From: Metamycoplasma auris
GTDB taxonomy: Bacteria; Bacillota_I; Bacilli_A; Mycoplasmatales; Metamycoplasmataceae
Assembly: GCF_003253435.1 (NCBI RefSeq)
Contig: NZ_QKUB01000001.1
Coordinates: 106,749 to 170,748 of the forward strand
Reading direction: 5' to 3'
Length of the DNA stretch: 64,000 nucleotides
Shown here: positions 37,705 through 48,224 of the stretch, in pieces
How positions within the stretch are numbered: the stretch's first letter is position 1
Layout of the letters: each line of letters starts with the position of its first letter
The notes under the pieces: generated by a model
Told to the model about the DNA's origin: nothing
The model's database searches: none
The model's input: the letters and a program-made list of their open reading frames with translations, nothing else
Translations under genes and position numbers: made by a program

Positions 37705-40026
37705 TTAATTTGGATTTAATTTTATTGTATGTAAATTATCACTTTTTAGTTTTTTAATTACATTTTCTAATATATTTCCATCATTCTTATTTTTATAATC
37801 ACCTTGTCCTTGAATAAGATTGATTGCGTTTGTTGTTGTATCATGCTCAGAATCTTCTGTGAGCAAATAATTTATGCCAACAAGATTGAATGATGAATCT
37901 ATTACCATTGAACCTGAGGAACCGCTATCTAAAGAATTGTGTTTCTCATTCTTTTCTATTCTTGTGTATAAAGTAGAATGTTGAGTAAGGATATTTAGTG
38001 GCATACCATGTTCATTTTCTATAAATGGTTTTGTGTATTCTTCCCAATTATTTTTATGTGAATTTCAATCCTTATTTAATGATTCATTGTATCTTACTCA
38101 CAGACTTTTAAAGTCATCATCCTTAACGTAGCGATTTTGTGTGCTAATAATCCCACCAATTGATTTATTACCTTTAAAACTAAAATTAGGATAACCTGCA
38201 TAAAATTGTGTTTTGTAAGGACTCATTAATTCAGTTTTTCCTAGACCTATATATCAATCTTTTTCTTTATTAGTTCCAATTACTTCATCTAATTTAGGAA
38301 GGATTAATTTTAATTGACTTTTTTTAATTTTTATTTTTAATAAAACAAAATCTGCACCAGCATTTTTTGTTTTTCCGATTCTAGTCTCACTATCATATTC
38401 CTCAAATCATTTACCTGCCGTATCCGGATGATCAATCATAAAATCATTGATTTCGTAACGTAGTGTGTAATATGGCATATCTAAATATTGTGAATATGAT
38501 TCAATAGTCGGTAATGCTTCATTTTTATCAACATGTACTGAATTGCTACTTAAAAATTCATCTTTAGCTCTGAGCGTCATGAATTTAGCATTGGTTCGAT
38601 TCTTTAAATTATTTCAATAGTTATCTAAGTCATCTGGATCATAGAATCCGGCTTTTCATCTATTAGAATTGATGTTATTATCATTTTTTCTAAAATATAT
38701 ACTTTTATCAAAAATTTTATTTAGACTAAAAACATGTATATTCGTGGCAACTAATAATTCTCAGTAATCTTGCTTTTCAGCTTCTTCATTAATTATTCGA
38801 TCAACCACTCACATACTGCCACCACCACTGGTACGTCCCAAATTTTCTTTTTGTAGTCTATAAGGATCTCTAAATCACTCAGTACCATAATATAGCATCA
38901 TAAAACTTCTATCGTAAATGTATTGATAAAAATCAAGATTACTTTTTAGATAAGAAGTATTTGTTTTGTCGATTTTCAAATAGTATTTTTGATTATTTTT
39001 ATTTGTAATAAGTAACTCAATTTCACCAATTTCATCATTGAAATTTGATTGAATTTTAATTATATTTTCAATATTTAAGAGTTTAGAAATACTTTTAAAA
39101 TTCATATAGTAGAATAATTGACTCAAATTTGAAGGAAGATAACCAAAAGGATTTTTCTTAATTATTTCATAGTCATTAAGTTTTATAATCTTTGCATCGT
39201 CTTTATCTTTTTCATTGAAATTATTCAAATAAGATTGCTTTACCATTCCATCGACTGAAATGTGATCATTATAGAATGCAACTTTTTCTTTTGGGTTATT
39301 TCCAAAATGACCATAAAAACCAATATCTTTAGCATACTCTCAAAATTGTCTCTCAATATCATTATTAGAAGTAAAACTTCTAAAGTCAACCTGAGTACCA
39401 TTATTTCCATTTCTTAAAAAAACATTAATATTATGAGATGCAGTTTTAAATTTAGGTGTTTTTCTAGTTATTGTATAAACATCATTATTAAATAAGAATG
39501 TATCATCAAATAAGTGTGAATCAAGAAAGTATTGCGGATCTTTATTTATAGTATAAATTTTTCTATCATCATAAACTGGATTTTCATTGTTATGATAAAT
39601 TGGTTTAATGTTTGGTTTAGGTTCTTCATTATTATTTTTTGGAGGGTTTAGATTAATGGGATTATTGATTGGATCGTTTGTTGGATTTTTGAAATTAAAA
39701 AAGGTTTCTTCTTTAATTATTTCATTGACACTTTGTTTAGATGTTGAATCTTTTTTAATAATCTTTATTCTTATGATTAGACTATCATTATTTTTTATGA
39801 TTTGATCTTTTATGACATCATATTTTTCTCTATCATAATTCAAAACAACATCATTTCAACATACTATATTGAGAACTAAATTTTCTTTGTTTGGAATTGT
39901 AATTTTTATTTCATTACTTTTAATTTCATTATGTTGGTTATGTATTTTTGTTTGACATGAAATACCTAGCAAAGGAAAGCTACTAGTTAACAAACTAGAT
40001 ATTAATTTAAATTTAGTATTATGCAT
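37705..40026 (-). CDS. Orphan DUF31/MIP-like serine protease lipoprotein
   Basis: A 773-residue lipoprotein: lipobox LLGISC with Cys24. The N-terminal half holds an Asn/Pro-rich linker (PINLNPPKNNNEEPKPNIK). The C-terminal protease domain has likely catalytic His431 (NIHVF), Asp559 (GADFVLL) and Ser704 (GSSGS, residues 702-706). This is the motif order of the MIPs at 6716 and 11722, but without their long coiled-coil arm or the IRNQNNE block. No MIB gene is adjacent. It is probably a surface protease with another substrate, or it uses a MIB in trans. GGAGG precedes ATG 40026. TGA codons are Trp. Confidence 0.82.
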
Positions 40027-40155
40027 AAGTAACTATTCCCTCCGAGTTTTTTTAAATATAACTATTTTAGCAGTTTTAAATTTATTCATTGTTTGTTTAA
40101 AAAAACATATAAAAAAACTCAATTGCTTGAGTTTTAATTTTTCAAATAAATGATA

Positions 40156-40230
40156 TGGCTGCCCTTGTTAGATTCGAACTAACGGATGGCGGTACCAAAA
40201 ACCGCTGCCTTTCCACTTGGCTAAAGGGCA
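40156..40230 (-). tRNA. tRNA-Gln (TTG)
   Basis: A full cloverleaf on the minus strand: acceptor TGCCCTT/AAGGGCA, discriminator G, encoded CCA, anticodon stem GCGGT/ACCGC with loop TTTTGGT (anticodon TTG), and T arm GTTAGTTCGAATCTAAC. The U1-A72 pair and G73 fit bacterial tRNA-Gln. Confidence 0.93.
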
Positions 40231-40233
40231 AAA

Positions 40234-40317
40234 TGGTGGAGGGGGAGGGATTCGAACCCCCGAACCGTGAGGAAGTGGGTTACAGCCACCCGCGTTTGGC
40301 CGCTTCGCTACCCCTCC
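40234..40317 (-). tRNA. tRNA-Tyr (GTA)
   Basis: 84 bases including encoded CCA. Acceptor GGAGGGG/CCCCTCC with A73. Anticodon loop CTGTAAC gives GTA. A long variable arm marks a type II tRNA. It lies three bases upstream of tRNA-Gln on the same strand, so the two are cotranscribed. A TATAAT on the minus strand lies at 40341-40346. Confidence 0.93.
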
Positions 40318-40623
40318 AAAATTAATTGCAAAAAAATTATATTATAAACATTGAAAGATTTTAAAAAAAATTAATTTTTTAGGTAATTAGATTTTAATAA
40401 TTTATTACTCTAATTTTAATTAAAAATTAAGATAAGACTTATTAACATTGTTTAATTTTAATCGAAATATATGTGAAGTAAATTTGAGACTATACCAATG
40501 GTGAGTCTCACAATTGTCAGTTGCCTATTTTAGTGGTGCTATAATTGAGATTGAGATACGATTAAAAAAATAAATAAAGGTAAGAAAACATTAAATACTA
40601 TTTCATATAAGAAGGGATGAGTT
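40318..40623. promoter_or_regulatory. Divergent intergenic region with tRNA and nucleotidase promoters and an inverted repeat
   Basis: No gene is seen in these 306 bases. On the right side an extended -10, TGCTATAAT (40537-40545), serves the nucleotidase gene. Upstream of it is an inverted repeat TGAGACT (40485-40491) / AGTCTCA (40504-40510) that could be an operator. On the left, TATAAT boxes face the tRNA pair. Confidence 0.55.
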
Positions 40624-42666
40624 ATGAGAAAAAAAGTATTTTTAGCTTTCGGTAGTGCATTAAGCACATTTAGTGCCCTACCACTAATTGCTATAGCTTG
40701 TGGTCAACCAACAGAAGACAGAGTAAAAAAAGCAAGAGAAGCATATGATAAAGCCTTCAAGTCTTTTGACGAAGCAATTAATGCTGATATTAAGACCTTA
40801 AAAGATAAAAAAAGTGCAATTTCAAAAGAAGAAGATAGGGATAAAAAGAAAAAACTAATTGCTGAAAAGGATGAATGAGTTAAACAAAGAAGTCCGATCT
40901 TAATCAAATTAAGAAAGAAGTTGAATGAGGAGTATAAGAATCTAAGAAAAGCACAAAAGGGATTCAAAACTCAATTAATTAAAATTGTTCATACAAACGA
41001 TGAACATGGTCGTTTAGAGTTTGATGATGGAAAATACAATAATTACTCTGGTATGCAAGGCTTAGCTGAAATTTTGAATCGTGATTTTGATCGAGATTTA
41101 TTATTATCAGCAGGTGATTTAATTCAAGGGCTTCCTCTATCTGACTCAGATAAGGGATTGACAATCTCAAAAGTCGCAAAAGAGATGAATTACAATGCAG
41201 TTGCAATTGGTAATCATGAATTTGATTATGGATTAGAACATATGTTTAAGATTGAAAACGAAACAAAAGGTATGCCATTTTTATCAGCTAATATTGTTTG
41301 AAATAAAAAGGCGGTTACTGATTCAATTAAAACAAAAGACGGCAAACTTGCAATTGAAAATGAAAGAGTATTTACTCCATATATTATCAAAGAATTACCT
41401 TCAGGAATTAAGGTTGCAATAATGGGAATTACTACTCCTGATACTCAGTGAACAAGTAATCCAAAAAACTCAGTTCATGTTACTTTTTTAGACCCGATTG
41501 AAACAGGTAAAAAGATTGTTAAAGAATTAAAAGAAAAAAATGTTAATTTTATTGTTGCCTTAACACATTTAGGAGTTAATCGACCTGATACAAGATGAGA
41601 CTCAAGGGAATTTACTAAGAATGTTGAAGGTGTAGACTTAGTTCTTGATGGGCACTCTCATACATTAGTTCCGGTTGAAGATGGAAAAGATGAAAAAGGC
41701 TTCTTAACACAAGCTGAATGCTACACTAAATATTTAAGTGAATTAGATGTTATAGTTGATTCTAAGACTGGAAGAGTTAGTGAAGTAAAACAACACTTAT
41801 GAACAATTGAATATACTGAACTACTTGATGGTAAGAAAAATACAATTGACTCAATCAAAAATCTGATTGGCGATCTAAAATCTAAATTTGATGCAGTAAA
41901 TAATAAAGTAGTATTTAGTTTACCTTTTGATTTTAAACACACTGAACAAATAAATATCAAACCAAATAATGGTAAAGAAATTCCTATTTGAAAAGGTAGA
42001 GCGCAACAAACGAATTTAGGAAGTTTTGCTGCTGATGCTGCTGCTTGAGAATTCATTGAAAATAATCCTAAAGTTGATAATAAAGAAGTTAAGTTTGATA
42101 AAGACAATGTTATTGGTTTAGTCAATGGTGGTGGACTTCGTCAAGATACCCAAAAGGGAGATATTAAAAGAGCTGATTTACTTGGAATTTCCCCATTTGG
42201 AAATAGAGTTGCAGCAGTTAAAGTTAAGGGTAAAGTTCTTCTAGAAGCAATGAAGCATGGAGCTAAAAAAATACTTTCTGGAGGATATGCACAATATTCC
42301 TCAAACGTTAAAGCTGAAATTAAATTTAAAGAACAAAAGGATAGCAAATTTATTTACGAACTTAATGAATCAAGTGTTAAGATAAATGACAAATCAATTG
42401 ATAAAAGCAAAGATTATTTCATTGTAACAAACGATTTTATTCTAATCGGTGGTGATGGCTATAAAATGCTTGATTACGTTAAAAATCCTAATAAAGCAAA
42501 GAGTGTTTTTGAAGGTGGTGACATATTAGAAAGTTACATAAAATTTGGACAATTAATAACAAAAACCAACAAAGAAGAAAATGAAAAAAATCCATTTTCG
42601 AAACATACAATAGATAACTACAAAGATGCTAATCCAAAGAATATTACAGTAAAACACAATAAATAA
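40624..42666 (+). CDS. 5'-nucleotidase / 2',3'-cyclic phosphodiesterase-type lipoprotein
   Basis: A 680-residue surface lipoprotein: lipobox IAIAC with Cys26, then a charged helical linker (about residues 30-110). Next comes a calcineurin-like metallophosphoesterase domain with HTNDEHG (from His123), GDLIQG, GNHEFD (196-201) and DGHSH (342-346). The C-terminal 5'-nucleotidase substrate domain has NGGGLR from residue 501. It would strip phosphate from extracellular nucleotides so nucleosides can be imported, important for a parasite without de novo synthesis. It neighbours another phosphatase lipoprotein. Confidence 0.92.
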
Positions 42667-42678
42667 GATTCAATATAT

Positions 42679-42702
42679 AAAAGCAGAATTTTCTGCTTTT
42701 TT
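42679..42702 (+). terminator. Terminator after the 5'-nucleotidase gene
   Basis: AAAAGCAGAA (42679-42688) pairs with TTCTGCTTTT (42691-42700), with a very short loop and a T run. Confidence 0.85.
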
Positions 42703-42816
42703 CAATCTTTTCTTTTAAAAAAAAGATTTGTATTTACGATATTAATCTTTATTATTCTTATTTAGAATCGTGATCATTCCCAAAATTAAGTCCTAAGAAA
42801 TCTAAATATTTGGGAG

Positions 42817-42825
42817 TGTTATAAT
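42817..42825 (+). promoter_or_regulatory. Extended -10 promoter of the acid phosphatase gene
   Basis: TGTTATAAT. The surrounding GTG-TATAATTTGAGATG closely resembles the promoter of the 5'-nucleotidase gene (GTG-TATAATTGAGATT at 40537), suggesting shared control. The leader to the ATG is about 75 bases. Confidence 0.6.
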
Positions 42826-42905
42826 TTGAGATGTAATTATGTTAATAATTATTATGAATTTAAGTAGTAATATTTGATTTAAAAAACAAATTTAGGAATC
42901 TAATT

Positions 42906-44144
42906 ATGAGAAAGAAATTAAGTTTATTATTGGGTGCATTGTCAGTAATCTCAATGCCAACAGTTGCTATAAGTTGCAATAATCCACAAAAAAATAACAA
43001 TGAAAATAATGTAAAAGTAAGGGAAGATTTAATTAAAGAAATTGAAAATCTAAACTTCAATCAAAAAGTTGAATTAATTTCAAAATTGAATCTAGATAAC
43101 GATAAAAAAGGAGAATTAATTGCCAAACTAAGCAATGGTGCTGCAGTAGCAGGGGCGATTGTATGGTATATGACTTCAGCTGAACAAAGAGCTGCAGCAT
43201 TGCAAGCATATACATTAGCAAAGATTGCTTTTGATAACATCAAAAAGAAAGAAATGAGCGGAAATGAACTTGATTTTAGTAAATCAAAGGAAGGTGTAGT
43301 CTCGAATACTGATTCAAACAAAGCAGTACCTGTTGTATTTATGGATATTGATGAAACTGTTTTAGTTAATGAGTACACCGAATCTTGAATGATCTTTGAT
43401 AATAATGGTAAATTTGACGAAGATTTTAAGAATAAAGTCGATGCTAAGGGGAATAGAAAAGCAGTACCAGGGGCAATTGAATTTATTAATCATGTCTTTA
43501 AGAATGGTGGAATTGTAATGTTTAATTCAGGTATCCCACAATTAAGAGACTCAATTGAAGGTATTAAGAAAAATCTAATCAAATTAGGTGTCAAAAAAGA
43601 ATATGTTCATGATTGAATGTTTTGATGTTCAGGCGTAGATACAAAAGCAAAAAATGGTAAATATGAAGATAAATCACCATGAAAAACTGCATTAGAAAAT
43701 CCTAAGTTGAACAAAAAAATAACAAGTAAAAATCAAAGAATGAATGATGTTAGTGATAACAAAGAAGGATGAAATTTCAAAGTATCTGATGAAAAATCCG
43801 GAGAAAAAATCCAAACAAAAGTAATTATGAAAATTGGTGATGATTTCAATGATTTTTATGATGATGCATATAAGAAAGCAAAAAAATCTGGTGAAAATAT
43901 TGAATTTATCACTAAAAATAAATTGGATCGTTTATTCACTGAGATTGAAGGAACAAAAGGTGTTAAAGTAACGCTTGAAAATAATGTTCCAAAAGTAGAA
44001 AATCTAAACTGACATCAATTTAATATCCAAGTCCCAGGAAATGCTATGTATGGTGGTTGGACATCTAACTATGGATATGGGGCATTTGATAAATTATGAA
44101 AAGCATTGAAAGAAATTTATGCTAACTCAAAAGATAATGCTTAA
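42906..44144 (+). CDS. HAD-family acid phosphatase lipoprotein, e(P4) type
   Basis: A 412-residue lipoprotein: lipobox VAISC with Cys24. The HAD nucleophile motif DIDET has Asp147 and Asp149, and the late acidic motif GDDFND begins at residue 311. The segment WYMTSAEQRA...QAYTLAK is typical of the lipoprotein e(P4) 5'-nucleotidase family, which releases phosphate from NMN and 5'-nucleotides at the surface. It probably works with the nucleotidase upstream, though each has its own promoter and terminator. Several TGA encode Trp. A bacterial acid phosphatase with another phosphomonoester substrate is the alternative. Confidence 0.9.
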
Positions 44145-44217
44145 AGTATAAAAAAATATAGTTTTAGAAACATATTAAATTTGCTAAATTATTAATAATT
44201 TAGGTTAAGAAATAAAC

Positions 44218-44268
44218 ATATCGTCCTAGATTTCTTAAATAAGGAATTCTATGGCGATATTTTTTTTT
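44218..44268 (+). terminator. Terminator before the S10 operon
   Basis: An imperfect stem between ATATCG...TTTCTTA (from 44218) and TAAGGAATTCTATGGCGATAT (ending 44260), followed by about nine T. Confidence 0.75.
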
Positions 44269-44296
44269 AAAAATAAAAAACGCAAAAATTACTTTT

Positions 44297-44305
44297 TGGT
44301 ATAAT
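44297..44305 (+). promoter_or_regulatory. Extended -10 promoter of the S10 operon
   Basis: TGGTATAAT, identical to the extended -10 before rplU. The transcription start is expected near 44312. Confidence 0.65.
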
Positions 44306-44311
44306 AAATAA

Positions 44312-44419
44312 GCATTTAAGCAAGGAAGCAAAAGGTTACGATATGCCAAGCTTAGTTGTTCTACTTGGATAGCGAGAACTTTTGTGGAGCATTTCATATA
44401 ATGAAAAAGGAGAACAAAG
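44312..44419 (+). promoter_or_regulatory. Structured leader of the S10 operon
   Basis: About 108 bases of untranslated leader. It contains a hairpin CCAAG (44346-44350) / CTTGG (44364-44368), and within it a nine-codon open frame, ATG 44343 to TAG 44370-44372, encoding MPSLVVLLG. An AAAGG lies eight bases before this ATG. It could be an autoregulatory leader or, less surely, a leader peptide. SD AAGGAG for rpsJ follows. Confidence 0.4.
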
Positions 44420-44728
44420 ATGGCAAAATTAGAAATTAAGATCAAAGCTTTTGAAGCTAATTTAGTTGATGATGCAGCTAAAAAAGTTGTCTTATTAGCT
44501 AAGTCTGAAAAAGCTGACGTTAGTGGACCTATTCCTTTACCTACAAGAAGAGAAATAGTAACTATCTTAAGATCTGTTCACGTTAATAAAAAATCTCGTG
44601 AACAATTCGAAAGTAGAACTCACAAACGTTTAATTGTTTTATCAAATGTAAGCAAAACTTTACTTGATAAAGCAAAAAGATTAGAACTACCAGCTGGAGT
44701 TCAAATCTCAATCAAATCTGTAGAGTAA
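44420..44728 (+). CDS. rpsJ: Ribosomal protein S10
   Basis: A 102-residue small-subunit head protein, also the NusE partner in rRNA antitermination. It begins MAKLEIKIKAFEANLVDDA and contains GPIPLPT and FESRTHKRL, all typical. AAGGAG precedes the start. First gene of a run of ribosomal genes on one strand, without gaps above about 100 bases, to rpmF. Confidence 0.98.
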   Translation: MAKLEIKIKAFEANLVDDAAKKVVLLAKSEKADVSGPIPLPTRREIVTILRSVHVNKKSREQFESRTHKRLIVLSNVSKTLLDKAKRLELPAGVQISIKSVE

Positions 44729-44767
44729 TACAGATGATTATTTTTTATATTTAGGAAAGGATAAAAA

Positions 44768-45589
44768 ATGAAAGGAATCTTAGGAAGAAAAGTTGGAATG
44801 ACTCAACTATTCACAGCTGAAGGTAAATTGATCCCTGTAACTGTAGTTGAAGTTAAACCAAATGTTGTAACCAAGGTTTTGAGTTTGGAAAAAAATGGTT
44901 ATATTGCAACTCAACTTAGTTTAGAAGATAAGAAAAAATCTCGAATTAAGAAACCTGAAATTAACTATTTTAAACAAGCAAATACAACACCTAAGCAATT
45001 CATAAAAGAAATTCGTAACATGTCAGGTTATGACTTAGGTGCAACCATCGATGCCTCAATTTTTGAAGGTGGAGATGTTGTCGATGTTACAGCAATTTCT
45101 AAAGGTAAAGGTTTCGCTGGAACAATTAAAAGATGAAACCAACATATCGGACCTAAATCACATGGTGGTGGTGGTGGTTCAAAACCAATCAGACAAACTG
45201 GTTCAATTGGCGATATTTCAGGAAACAAGGTATGAAAAGGTATGACAATGCCTGGACATCTTGGTGCTGAGCAAGTAACAATTCAAAATTTAGAAATTGT
45301 TAAGTCAGATGCTGAAAATAATCTACTTTTAATTAAAGGTAGTACCCCAGGTGCTAAAGGTGCTTTATTAGTAATTAAGAATGCTAAGAAATCAATTCAA
45401 AAGAAACCTGAAATTCAATTAGTAAACCTAAAAGAAGCTTTAGCAAAAAATGAAATTTTTGATCAAGCTAAGAAATATAACCTTGAATTAAAGATGGAAA
45501 TGTCATTAAAAGAAATGAAGGCTGCTTTAGATGAAGCAATTGCTAAAGAAGCTAAAGAAAAAGAAGAAAATGTTGAAGGAGATAAATAA
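44768..45589 (+). CDS. rplC: Ribosomal protein L3 with C-terminal extension
   Basis: A 273-residue early-assembly protein of the large subunit. The start [15 protein letters not shown] and the [11 protein letters not shown] and PGHLG blocks are typical. Reads through TGA at 45134-45136 and 45233-45235. L3 is usually about 210 residues; here about 60 extra residues at the C-terminus form a Lys/Glu/Ala-rich helical tail. rplD starts two bases after the stop. Confidence 0.97.
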
Positions 45590-45591
45590 TT

Positions 45592-46548
45592 ATGGCTTCA
45601 GTTATTGTTGATAAATACTATATCTCTGAAACATTTGATGAAAATAGAAATGTTTCATTCACATTTAAAAAAGCTAAAGAAGAGGTTTCAGGACATTTTG
45701 CTAACTTTATTGATGCTGTTAATGAATTTATTAATATTAGTGAAAAGTCTCAAAACATTACTCATGTATGATTCCATCGTGATGGGAAATTTAGAGGTAG
45801 TGTTAACTTAGAAAAAGCAAGAATTATTGCTAACCGTGTATCAGAAGCGAAAGTTGAAAATAAAGATGCAATTGAATACATTGAAAAAGAAAACTTAGTT
45901 GACAAACCAATGCCTAAAGCACCAAAAGCTCAAAAAGTAACAAAAGAAGTGCAAGAAGAAAACAAAAATCCAAATTTACCAAAAAGTGTTTTTGGAATTG
46001 AAAAAATTTATGCACAATCAATCTTTGATGCAATTTTAGCTGAAAGAGCATCAAAACGCTTAGCTACTCATAAAGTTAAATCACGTGGTGAAGTTAGTGG
46101 TACAGGTAAGAAACCATGAGCACAAAAACACACAGGTAATGCACGTGCTGGATCATTAAGAAGTCCAATCTTTGTTGGTGGTGGTAGAGCTTTTGGTCCT
46201 ACAACTGAAAGAAACTACGAACTAAAAATTAATAAAAAAGCAAGAAGAAATGCATTATTCTCAGCATTAACTATGCTAGCAAATGCATCCTCAGTTTTAG
46301 TTAGAAATTACAAATTAGAATCAATTTCAACAAGAGCACTTTTAGTTGAATTAAATAAAGATAATTTAATCAATTTAAACAATATTTTAATTGTTACATC
46401 AGATGAAATAATCTTCAAATCAGCTAGAAATTTACCTAATGTTCACACAACAAAGGTAACTTCATTGTCAATCGAAGCATTAGTTGCAGCAGATGTATTA
46501 GTAATATCAGAAAAAGATATTGAATATCTAGAAGGGATGGCTAAATAA
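45592..46548 (+). CDS. rplD: Ribosomal protein L4 with a long N-terminal extension
   Basis: 318 residues against about 205 in typical L4. The standard L4 part starts near residue 125 and includes [19 protein letters not shown], the exit-tunnel loop and [14 protein letters not shown]. The first 120 or so residues are an added, mixed-charge segment ([13 protein letters not shown]...) ending in a Lys/Pro-rich linker, not recognised. A single frame runs through both, and no start with a good SD lies at the usual L4 N-terminus, so the extension is likely translated. TGA codons at 45769 and 46117 are Trp. Confidence 0.95.
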
Positions 46549-46550
46549 TA

Positions 46551-46997
46551 ATGAATATAAATCAAGTTATTAAATATCCAATTTTGACAGAAAAGTCAGA
46601 AATCGCTAGATCAAATCAAAATGTTTATACATTTGCAGTTGATAGAAGAACAAACAAGATTGAAGTTAAAAAAGCTGTTGAATTTATCTTTGATGTTAAG
46701 GTTTTGAAAGTTAATATTATTAACTATGATAAAAAACCAGCAAGACTTGGAAGATTTTCAGGTTTTAAAAACGCAGTTAAAAAAGCAATCGTTTACTTAG
46801 ATGAAAAATCAAAAATTCTTTTATTTGCTGAAGAAGCTAAGGAAGCAAAAAAAGAAGTAGCCAAAGACGAAGAAGTTAAAGAAATTTCTGAAGCTGAAAA
46901 GAAAGCTGCTGAAAAAATCAAAAAAGCAACCGAAGCTAAGTTAGCTAAGGAAGCAGAAATAAAAGAAACTACTGAAAAAGTAGATAAAGAAAAATAG
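46551..46997 (+). CDS. rplW: Ribosomal protein L23 with charged C-terminal tail
   Basis: A 148-residue protein at the tunnel exit, docking site for trigger factor and SRP. The start NQVIKYPILTEKSE and the block VYTFAVDRRTNKIEVKKAVE are typical. The last 50 or so residues are an almost pure Lys/Glu/Ala helix, absent in E. coli L23 (about 100 residues). It begins two bases after rplD. A hairpin follows its stop. Confidence 0.96.
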   Translation: MNINQVIKYPILTEKSEIARSNQNVYTFAVDRRTNKIEVKKAVEFIFDVKVLKVNIINYDKKPARLGRFSGFKNAVKKAIVYLDEKSKILLFAEEAKEAKKEVAKDEEVKEISEAEKKAAEKIKKATEAKLAKEAEIKETTEKVDKEK

Positions 46998-47024
46998 TCA
47001 ATCTTGCATGCAATATAAGATTGA
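46998..47024 (+). terminator. Hairpin between rplW and rplB (possible attenuator)
   Basis: TCAATCTT (46998-47005) pairs with AAGATTGA (47017-47024). Only a short T stretch (TTT) follows, so it is more likely a partial terminator, RNA stability element or processing site inside the operon than a full stop. Confidence 0.45.
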
Positions 47025-47090
47025 TTTAAAAAACAAAAAGATAAGTCTTAAAAGAAAACAATATTTTTAAGAAAGGTAAAAAGAAGCAAC

Positions 47091-47939
47091 ATGGCTATTA
47101 AAAAATTTAAAGCATATACAAATGGTCGTCGTAATATGTCTTCTTTAGATTACCAAGCAAATTTAACTGGTCATAAACCAGAAAAATCATTGCTTGTTAT
47201 TCTTCCTACACACTCTGGAAGAAATAATCAAGGTAAAATTACAACTCGCCACCATGGTGGAAGATTGAAAAGATTTTATCGGATCATTGATTTCAAAAGA
47301 TATGACAAGGATGGAATTGAAGCTGTTGTTAAGAGTATCGAATACGATCCAAATAGATCAGCTAACATTTCATTAATTGTTTATCGTGATGGAGAAAAAA
47401 GATATATTATTAGCCCTAAAAATATCAAAGTGGGACAAGTTGTTGTTTCGGGTGAAAATGTTGATATCCAAATTGGTAATAACCTACCACTTGGAAACAT
47501 TCCTGAAGGTACATTCGTTCACAACATTGAACTACAACCAAAACAAGGTGGAATTATTGCACGTTCAGCTGGTTCATCTGCACAAATCCTTGGTAAGGAT
47601 GAATCAGGAAGATACGTAATTCTAAAATTAAAATCAGGTGAAGTTAGAAAAGTTCTAGGTGTATGTCGTGCAACAATCGGTGAAGTTGGTAATGAAGAGC
47701 ACTCATTAGTAAACATCGGAAAAGCTGGTAGAAATAGATTAAGAGGAATTAGACCAACAGTTAGAGGTTCCGCAATGAACCCCAACGATCACCCACATGG
47801 TGGTGGTGAAGGTAAACAACCAATTGGTAGAAAATCACCAATGACTCCATGAGGCAAGAAAGCTCTTGGTGTTAAAACTAGAGCAACCAAAAAAGCATCT
47901 AACCAATTTATTATTAGAAGAAGAAAGGAAACTAAATAA
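47091..47939 (+). CDS. rplB: Ribosomal protein L2
   Basis: A 282-residue protein needed for subunit joining and the peptidyl transferase centre. [15 protein letters not shown] near the start and [17 protein letters not shown], with the conserved His, are present. TGA 47850-47852 is Trp. The 93-base gap before it is the largest inside the S10 cluster. The stop overlaps the rpsS start by one base. Confidence 0.98.
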
Positions 47940-48223
47940 TGTCTCGTTCATTAAAAAAGGCACCATTTGTTGATGATCACTTAATGAAAAAAGTTGTAGC
48001 TATTATTGAAAATAAAGCACCAAAGAGACCAATTAAAACTTGATCAAGACGTTCAACAATCTATCCAGATTTTATTGGACTAACATTTCAAGTACATAAC
48101 GGTCATGCGTTTATTGATGTATTTGTAACTAATGACATGGTAGGACACAAATTAGGCGAATTTGCTCCAACAAGAACCTTCAATGGACATGGCGCAGACA
48201 AGGTTAAAGGAAAGAAGAAATAA
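47939..48223 (+). CDS. rpsS: Ribosomal protein S19
   Basis: A 94-residue small-subunit head protein next to S13. It starts [15 protein letters not shown] and ends with [26 protein letters not shown] basic residues, typical. ATG 47939 overlaps the rplB stop (TAATG). One TGA is Trp. Confidence 0.97.
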
Positions 48224-48224
48224 C

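Noticed and set aside
43061..43378. Minus-strand open frame inside the acid phosphatase gene
   Set aside because: It is a shadow of the e(P4)-type gene on the other strand, whose motifs are clear.
44200..44445. Minus-strand open frame across the S10 leader
   Set aside because: It overlaps a terminator, a promoter and the rpsJ start, and has no SD.
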